From contig BSBM01000076.1 of the NCBI GenBank assembly GCA_027924585.1, positions 10,214,001 to 10,278,000 of the forward strand: 64,000 nt of DNA, in the 5' to 3' direction. Shown here in pieces: positions 57,343 to 64,000 of the stretch (within the stretch, counting starts at the first letter, position 1; each line of letters starts with the position of its first letter). The notes beneath the pieces are model-generated. The model was not told the origin of the DNA. It ran no database searches and saw only the letters and a list, made by a program, of their open reading frames with translations. The stretch comes from Larix kaempferi. Its lineage: Eukaryota; Streptophyta; Pinopsida; Pinales; Pinaceae. The translations under genes and the position numbers were made by a program.

Positions 57343-60300
57343 ATGTCAGATCAACAAAGAAGATCACGAAGACAACAGGGCCTAAGCCCTCCACCACCAC
57401 CACCGCCATGGACTTCTGGTCCGCCTGCATCACGCATTCCTGCTCCTCCTGGCCGCGGTGCTGGTCGAGGCAACATCCCACCGCCGATACGTACAACATC
57501 TTCAGTTACGCCTGTAACTGCCACACACAGCACAATCTCAGAATCCATTGCAGCTTCTATGACCACTAGCATGTCTGAGGCTTCCACTGTCACCTCACCC
57601 ACTGTCATCCCAGATTTATCTATAACAGTGGGCACAGTTACAGCAGCCGAACCTAGCACGACCCAGAGTACTAGACCAGAGGTCATCCTTCTACCGAAGG
57701 CCAACACTTCCCGTCCATCAGACACTTTCCACGATGATATAGACGGATCTATTGGCACCACGGAAGGATCCGACCAGGACATAGCTGGCCTAATTTCAGT
57801 CCCAGGCGGCTACGTTGAGATCGTTGAAGATACTCGTCTACCTGACACACCTTTTGAACCTGATTATGGCTTCATTACTTCCCAGACGGAACTTCCGCCT
57901 GTTATTACTACGTCACCCAGTGTTCATCCTCAGGAGACAAGTTCTTCTAGCAACGTACCTCGCACTTTTCATCTACCCAACATCCCACCGGGACACGAAA
58001 TTATGGCTTCCATCCAGTCTAGTATGGTTAGCCTAGCGAACTCTCCGTTAGCATCGGCACAATTTAGACGCAACACAGAGCAAATGCTTTCGACAGCGTC
58101 TAGATACCCCCCTGTTTCTCGTCCTTCTGACTATAGGGATCCCAACGTTCCGTCTAGCACAGAATTTCATCATTCCTTTGCATACGGCTCAGGACCTTCG
58201 GACTTTACTACACCTAGGTTCCTGCCGGATCCCCAAAATCTTTTTCAGGATATGAACTCGGACCCAGTTCTCGATGGTCCTCCTATCATTGAACACGTGA
58301 TGGACGACGCTGATACTCCTGGGCTAAATTCCCCACATTTGCTGTCATCACCAATGTTTGGTGCACACTCTATGAGGGATAACCCAGTTTTTTCTCCGTC
58401 CTCACCTGTCCAATACGGACGATCGCCTCCGCTAATCGGTACTTTTGGCGCCGTTGGCCAATCCATGCTATCATATTTAGCTAGCGGCGGAAGAACACCT
58501 AGTCATACTGCTGGATCTTCCGTTTCGACCGGAGGATCACCTTCAGCCACCATTTATACTATTTCAGGAGGTGGACAACCGACTGCAATGGTCCCTAACT
58601 CCAACTTACAAACCCTCCCTGGTGGGCCATCAACCCAACCAGCTGGGGGGCAACCTTTTGTTGGGAACCCCATTGTTAGTCAACAACCTCCAACTGGTGG
58701 GCCATCAACCCAACCAGTCGGAGGACAACCTTTTGCTGGGAACCTAGTTCCCAGTCTACAGCCTCCTCACATAGGGCCATCCAACCTAACTGCTGGCGGA
58801 CAACCTATTGGCTCGCTCCAACAAGTTTCCCAACCAGCAGTTTCTACTCAGTTTGGTATGTACAATCCACCTGGCAGTGGGCAACCTTATTCCGGTGTTC
58901 CCACCGGGCCTTACTCTCAACCACCCCTGTCAGGTATGCTTCCTTCTTGGGATCATCAAATCCCACAGAGTGGGGGGTACTCACTTTTCGGAAACTGGAA
59001 CCAAGCTGGGGGGCAATCTCAGATTTCCCCCAACTTGAATTCTGGCTTCCCTTACCCTTCAGCTGCCACAACTCCTTGGAACCCGTCACTTCAATTTCCA
59101 CTCGTTCCTCAAGCAGGAACGAGCATTCCATGGACACCACCGTCGCAGCCACTCCCCAACCCTGCTATGGGAAATCCTCCACTTACACAGTATGGTGGAA
59201 ACATCCCTGGAACACAACAATTCCAAGGAACTTTTCCCCAACAAGGAATAGCAACCAATCCTGGGCATCAACAGCCTCAGGGTACTATACCCACTCAGCA
59301 GAACACTTACCAACCAGTTGCTTACAATCAACCGGTTAACCAGATGGCTTATTATCCGCAGAACTTCCAGCAGTATCCCGCGGGAAACACATATGGGTAT
59401 AACACACAGCAGCATGCTATGCAAGGCCCTCCAGGGTTCCCTGCACCACATGGTTATTACTCATACCTGCAGACCAACCGTCAGCTTCCCTTCTTGGCCA
59501 CACTTGATCTACCTGATTTGTCGAGGCTTATTAACGATCCTATATGGCATGAACCTCACTGGCCACCTATCCCAGCCAAACTACCATCGGACATTCCCAA
59601 GTTCGATGCTAAGCCCGGGGAAGACCCCAAGAACCACGTGATGACCTTCCATCTTTGGTGTTCATCAAACTCCTTGATGGATGATTCCATCCGACTTCGG
59701 CTCTTCCAACGTACGCTTACCGGAACGGCAGCAAAATGGTACATCGAGCTGCCACAACACTCTTTTCGTGATTTCAACACTTTGGCTATGCAGTTTCTGA
59801 CACATTTCCAGCTTCCCATCCGATATGAGACTGGAACAGAACTGCTAACTTCACTGCGTCAAACCACTTCTACACACATCTCGGATCACATCCATGAGTG
59901 GCGAAGACGCCGTAGGCTAATAAAGGCACCTATTCCAGATCAGCTACTTGCTGATTGGTTTACAAAATCCTTTTTGCCTCCCATAGCCAGAGATATTGCT
60001 ATGCGCGGACCTGTTACGGAAGAACAAGCCATCTCGGCAGCACAATACATGGATTTAGTATATACTCAATCCGGTACTTTACACGAACTTCTTCCACATG
60101 CTTCCCGCATTCACACTGATCCTACAAAGCCTACTACTGAACCACCCATTGATGGTATCGTTGGTTCAGTTAAGGCTCAGCCTGCTACCAACTCGACGGG
60201 GCAACAAGCTTCTGCTTCCCCCGCTTTTACCCAGGTCGCTTCAAAAACTTCCACTTCTCCTGCTGTCTCCTCCGAAGTGAATGCAGTCCAATCTACATCA

Positions 60301-61044
60301 CAACCCTCCGGGGGAAAGAAGAAAAACAATCGTGGTAAACCTAAAAAGAACCAGCAGGAGAACTCCAAACCACAACCTACCCAGAATGATCAAAAACCAC
60401 GTCGGAAAGCTAAGTTTCCCTGCTTGATTTGTCAAGATGATCATTATACGCGTGACTGTCCCTACAAGGACGAGGTCCATAAGTTCGTTAAAGGATCCTC
60501 TAGACCGGCAGTGCTAACTGACCCTTTCCCCCAACAGCAACAGCAAATGGTTGCCCAAGAATCCCCACAAGGGGGCAACCCGACCAATCCTTCCCGTGGA
60601 GAGACGTCCACAAACCGCGAGATCCTAATGACAAGTAATGAGGAGATTAATATCACCACTCGTTCAAAGACATATGACAATCCTCCAAGTTCAACCAAAC
60701 AATCGGAGACAGCCAAAGGCAAGTCTCCTATTGAAGATCCGATTCCTATTCCCCCCCCTAATGGTCACCTCCATATCGAGAGACCACTTATGGACACAGT
60801 GCTACGCCCACCTAAGGGCACCATACGAAAGGCGACATTCAATCCGAATGCGCGAGCTGCCCAAAACTACAACATTGTTGAAGATTTGGCTCAAGCACCT
60901 TGCGCTATGTCAACTCTCGAGGTTCTCCAACACTGCCCCACGCAGCGTAGAACCCTACTTTCAGCACTGGGGGCATTGGACCCAGATACTTCAAACTCCA
61001 TCATGTTTAACTTGGAGCACGCTAAACCTAGGCTTTCTCACTAG
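57343..61044 (+). CDS. Element E Gag (capsid and nucleocapsid)
   Basis: This is a 1,233-codon frame. The N-terminal ~700 residues are low-complexity, rich in Ser, Thr, Pro, Gln and Gly, with repeats of GGPSTQPxGGQPF around residues 426-490. The capsid-like domain spans about residues 719-915 (LDLPDLSRLINDP, IPKFDAKPGEDPKNHV, LTGTAAKWYIEL, HISDHIHEWRRRRR). A basic linker precedes a zinc knuckle at residue 1027, CLICQDDHYTRDC, spaced CX2CX3HX4C, one residue shorter than the usual form. The end (residues 1170-1233) matches the segment before the protease in element A. The stop is a TAG at 61042-61044, and pol continues in the same phase directly after it. The start codon follows a long leader and its context is ordinary. 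The length is large for a Gag because of the N-terminal extension. Confidence 0.9.
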   Translation: MSDQQRRSRRQQGLSPPPPPPPWTSGPPASRIPAPPGRGAGRGNIPPPIRTTSSVTPVTATHSTISESIAASMTTSMSEASTVTSPTVIPDLSITVGTVTAAEPSTTQSTRPEVILLPKANTSRPSDTFHDDIDGSIGTTEGSDQDIAGLISVPGGYVEIVEDTRLPDTPFEPDYGFITSQTELPPVITTSPSVHPQETSSSSNVPRTFHLPNIPPGHEIMASIQSSMVSLANSPLASAQFRRNTEQMLSTASRYPPVSRPSDYRDPNVPSSTEFHHSFAYGSGPSDFTTPRFLPDPQNLFQDMNSDPVLDGPPIIEHVMDDADTPGLNSPHLLSSPMFGAHSMRDNPVFSPSSPVQYGRSPPLIGTFGAVGQSMLSYLASGGRTPSHTAGSSVSTGGSPSATIYTISGGGQPTAMVPNSNLQTLPGGPSTQPAGGQPFVGNPIVSQQPPTGGPSTQPVGGQPFAGNLVPSLQPPHIGPSNLTAGGQPIGSLQQVSQPAVSTQFGMYNPPGSGQPYSGVPTGPYSQPPLSGMLPSWDHQIPQSGGYSLFGNWNQAGGQSQISPNLNSGFPYPSAATTPWNPSLQFPLVPQAGTSIPWTPPSQPLPNPAMGNPPLTQYGGNIPGTQQFQGTFPQQGIATNPGHQQPQGTIPTQQNTYQPVAYNQPVNQMAYYPQNFQQYPAGNTYGYNTQQHAMQGPPGFPAPHGYYSYLQTNRQLPFLATLDLPDLSRLINDPIWHEPHWPPIPAKLPSDIPKFDAKPGEDPKNHVMTFHLWCSSNSLMDDSIRLRLFQRTLTGTAAKWYIELPQHSFRDFNTLAMQFLTHFQLPIRYETGTELLTSLRQTTSTHISDHIHEWRRRRRLIKAPIPDQLLADWFTKSFLPPIARDIAMRGPVTEEQAISAAQYMDLVYTQSGTLHELLPHASRIHTDPTKPTTEPPIDGIVGSVKAQPATNSTGQQASASPAFTQVASKTSTSPAVSSEVNAVQSTSQPSGGKKKNNRGKPKKNQQENSKPQPTQNDQKPRRKAKFPCLICQDDHYTRDCPYKDEVHKFVKGSSRPAVLTDPFPQQQQQMVAQESPQGGNPTNPSRGETSTNREILMTSNEEINITTRSKTYDNPPSSTKQSETAKGKSPIEDPIPIPPPNGHLHIERPLMDTVLRPPKGTIRKATFNPNARAAQNYNIVEDLAQAPCAMSTLEVLQHCPTQRRTLLSALGALDPDTSNSIMFNLEHAKPRLSH

Positions 61045-64000
61045 TTAGCCTTCCAGGTACATACGAAAATCCGTGGAAATGTTATCCACCGCACAGTGTT
61101 AGATGAGGGTGCTTCCACGTCAATTATGTCTTTGAACTGCTGGAGAGCTCTCGGCTCGCCTGAGGTCACAACTTCTCCCACTACTCTTAGAGCGTTTGAT
61201 GGACATGGTTTTCAACCATACGGACTCATCCCCTCAATCGGTGTTGAACTGGGGGGCAAAACAGTATCCGTACACATCGAAGTCGTAGATGCACCTTTGG
61301 ATTACAACCTCCTACTCGGTCGGAACTGGTTCTATGCCATGACTGCCATTGCATCTACAGTCTTCCGGATTGTACAATTTCCTCATGAAGGGAAAATTGT
61401 CACTATTGATCAATTGGATTACTGTATCCCAGACTCCCATCCGAACTCCGCCAATACCGTTCCGTTATTGGATCAACCACGGTACCGGTTCCAAGACATA
61501 GGTGTTGGTCTCATGAAGGATTCATCCCTCATTGGAGTTTTTCCAGAACTGGGAACCCATCTTCAACCAGTCAACATGATTTCATCACATGTCACCCCGT
61601 CCGATGATTCATGGGTGATCCCGAGTCCTACTCAGATCCAAGGCTATGGCAATTCCATGCCTTTGAACAGAAACCTTGCATCTTATGACGCGATCCAATC
61701 AGCCACAGATTGGGTCGACTGTTCTACTGATCACACAGTGGCACAGCTCTCGACTGAAACTCATACACGCCCACCATTGTTTGATCCTCTCAACTTGATT
61801 TTTCCTACTGACGAATCAATCATAGAGGTTATGTGCGGTAATGAGCCACCATGGGGAGATTTTCATCATCGATCTTCATTCCCCACCATCCAGTCACTCG
61901 AGCCTGACACCAAATCCAGTGCTTCACTTGGGATGGTTCAAACCAAGTTCCCCACTTCCCTCGACGAAGTATTTTCTGAAGGCAACTTGGCCAATCTTAT
62001 GGCAACCACTCCCATTGATATTTCAGTAAAGCCTGGTATCGTGGAAAACGTACACATTGGCAAAACATGTACTCCTCTTGAGACGGAGTTCTATAATGCC
62101 TACTTTAAAACTTTCCGCGATGTTTTCGCTTGGAGTTATGAAGAGATGCCAGGAATCGACCCATCGATTGTAGTCCACGAAATTCCAACTTTCCCTGGCG
62201 CCCGACCTGTTCGGCAAAAGCTTCGACCCGTTCATCCTCGTAAGGCAGCCGCCATTAAAGCAGAAGTTGAAAAACTTTTGCGTGCTGGTTTTATCTATCC
62301 TGTCCCATTGACAGAATGGGTATCCAACATCGTCCCTGTAGCCAAGAAACAGGGAACGATTAGAGTCTGTGTTGATTACCGTGATTTGAACAAAGCTTGT
62401 CCCAAAGACAACTACCCAACTCCGTTTATCGACCAGATCATCGATAACTGTGCCGGAAGTGTTATCTTTTCATTTATGGATGGCTTTTCTGGCTATAATC
62501 AGATCGATATCCTCCCAGCCGACCAGCACAAAACGGCCTTTATCTGCCCTTGGGGGATCTTTGCATATCGGAAGTTACCTTTTGGCCTCAAAAATGCCGG
62601 GGCAACTTTCCAACGGGCGATGTCCTACGCATTCCATGACATCAAACATATCGTAGAGCCATATCTCGATGACCTTCCCGCTCATTCTCGAACTCGGGAA
62701 GAACATCCAGATCACTTGAGTGCCATTTTCGAAAGGTGCCGGCGCTACAATATACGTTTGAACCCGCATAAGTGCGTCTTCTGTGTAGAAGCCGGAAAAC
62801 TGTTGGGCTTCATAGTCTACAAAGACGGGATACGTCTAGATCCCGCAAAGGTAGCAGCTATCATAGCCCTGCCTTCACCTACTAATATTCCAGAACTTCA
62901 ATGTTTGCAAGGGCATGCAAACTTTCTATGCCGTTTTATCTGTAATCTGTCTGAGATAACAAAAGGCTACATGCGGCTTCTCAAGAAGAATGTTCCCTTC
63001 ATATGGGATGATGAAGCCCAACGCTCCTTTGACAATTTAAAGGCAGCCTTAACTAAAGATCCTGTGATTCAACCCCCCAATTACACACAGGACTATATCC
63101 TTTATCTCGCAGCCTCGATTTCCACCATTGGTATGGTGTTAGTCCAGGAAGATCACAACGGCATAGAACATGTGGTGTACTACCTCAGCAAGAGTCTTCT
63201 CGACTCTGAAACTCGCTACTCACATGTTGAAAAGCTGGCTCTGGCAACAGTGTTTGCTGTCCAAAGATTCTGTCACTACATCTTACTCCGCCGGACCACC
63301 GTTATCGCCGATTTCAATCCAATGTACTACATCCTCACACGACAAGTGCTTGGGGGCAAGTACTCCCGTTGGATTGTCATCCTTCAAGAGTTTGACTTGG
63401 AATTCGTCAAAGCCAAGTCTAAGAAATCTCTGGTCTTCGCTGAGTTAATTTGTCACTTGCCCCGTGCTACTGAGCAATCCGAGCCCATTGATTCTCTTCC
63501 CGACGAATCATTGTTCCTCATTAGCACGTCTGATCCGTGGTATGGGGATATTCTCTTATATCTCCAAACCCAACGCTTCCGTCCCGACCTCAACCGCGAT
63601 GAACGACGACGTATCAGACATCACGCAAAATACTACCTTATAGTGAACGATACTTTGTATCGGCGTGGTGTCGACACTGTCCTTCGACGCTGTTTGACCT
63701 TAGATGAGGCGGAACGCGTTCTCAATGACTGCCATGCTGGAGCATGTGGTGGTCATCTCTCTGGGATGGCTACGGCCCAGAAAATATTGCGAGCGGGATA
63801 CTTCTGGCCTTCGATTTTCAAAGACTGCATTGAAACAGTCAAGAAGTGTCCGCCATGTCAATTCTTTCATCACAAAACACGCTCGCATCCTGCTCCACTC
63901 CATCCTGTTATTGCCGTCGGCCCCTTCTCCAAATGGGGCATTGATTTTATGCACTGTAAGCCCACTTCAGCCGGGGGGCATAGCTATGTCATAGTAGCTG
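61045..64000 (+). CDS. Element E Pol: protease, RT, RNase H, integrase (partial)
   Basis: The frame is in phase with gag and open for all 985 codons to the window edge; I checked each line for stops. The protease has VLDEGASTSIMS (D at 61102) and YNLLLGRNWFYAM. The pre-RT region has FRDVFAWSYEEMPGID. RT shows TIRVCVDYRDLNKACPKDN, SFMDGFSGYNQI, FGLKNAGATFQRAM and YLDD at 62662-62673. The Ty3-type RNase H is degenerate: DAS reads AAS (YLAASISTIG), TDH reads ADF. Integrase begins with DPWYGDILLYL, the zinc-binding CHAGACGGH and CPPC, and KWGIDFMHC with the first catalytic aspartate. The rest of the integrase and any second RNase H lie outside the window. There is no start codon at 61045, so expression needs suppression of the TAG or another mechanism. 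Confidence 0.9.

Larger units (their letters stand above)
54572..64000 (+). mobile_element. Element E: Tat-like Ty3/gypsy retrotransposon, 5' 9.4 kb
   Basis: The left LTR (54572-55504) has TGTTATACC...ATAACA ends. The primer-binding site is TGGCGACTCCGCTGGG at 55509. A 1.8-kb leader, a long gag and an open pol follow and run off the window in integrase. The only defect seen in coding sequence is one in-frame TAG between the nucleocapsid and protease parts. It is inserted in element D; the five bases before it are GCTGG. It is related to element A but better preserved, so it is probably the youngest insertion here. Confidence 0.9.

Noticed and set aside
57351-57782. 143-codon minus-strand frame opposite the start of element E gag
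   Set aside because: Shadow of the Pro/Thr/Ser-rich Gag N-terminus.

Overview
The window looks like repeat-dominated nuclear DNA of a land plant. Plant signatures are a plant-type LINE with a terminal RNase H domain, Ty1/copia elements primed by initiator tRNA-Met, Tat/Athila-like Ty3/gypsy elements with an additional RNase H, and a plant mobile domain (PMD) gene. I found no intact host gene, tRNA, rRNA or CRISPR array. The density and nesting would suit a large genome such as a gymnosperm's, but the species cannot be decided from the sequence.

Layout. (1) A 5'-truncated LINE on the minus strand originally occupied 1065-1469 plus 16881-20380, flanked by a 16-bp target-site duplication (TSD). 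It was split by element A. (2) Element A (1470-16880, minus strand) is a 15.4-kb Tat-like Ty3/gypsy element with LTRs, gag, protease, RT, a degenerate RNase H, integrase and a separate RNase H after integrase. On its opposite strand lies a decayed but recognisable PMD gene with its own TATA box, two putative introns and an upstream tandem array. (3) Element G is an old Ty3/gypsy pol relic (about 20690-22952 plus 29918-30350), split by element B. (4) B (22953-29917), C (39855-46984) and D (49431 to at least 54571) are three Ty1/copia copies of one family. All lack gag, protease and most of integrase. (5) F (34717-37678) is a short, old copia-type element encoding only a Gag-like protein with a novel C-terminal part. 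(6) A 199-bp polyadenylated retro-insertion with a perfect 15-bp TSD lies at 31899-32097. (7) E (54572 to beyond 64000) is the youngest-looking element, a Tat-like Ty3/gypsy element inserted in D. It has a 933-bp LTR, a 1,233-residue Gag and an open pol running off the window.

The nesting gives a relative order: LINE before A, G before B, D before E. Two host reading frames (LINE ORF2 across A, G integrase across B) rejoin exactly when the inserted element and one TSD copy are removed. This is strong internal support for the boundaries.

The most unusual content is in element A: the spliced antisense PMD gene, two arrays of the same 33-bp palindromic unit (one in the putative PMD intron, one in the gag leader), and the aRNH-like second RNase H coupled with loss of catalytic residues in the original one. 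All coordinates and motif calls were made by eye; no database search was possible.
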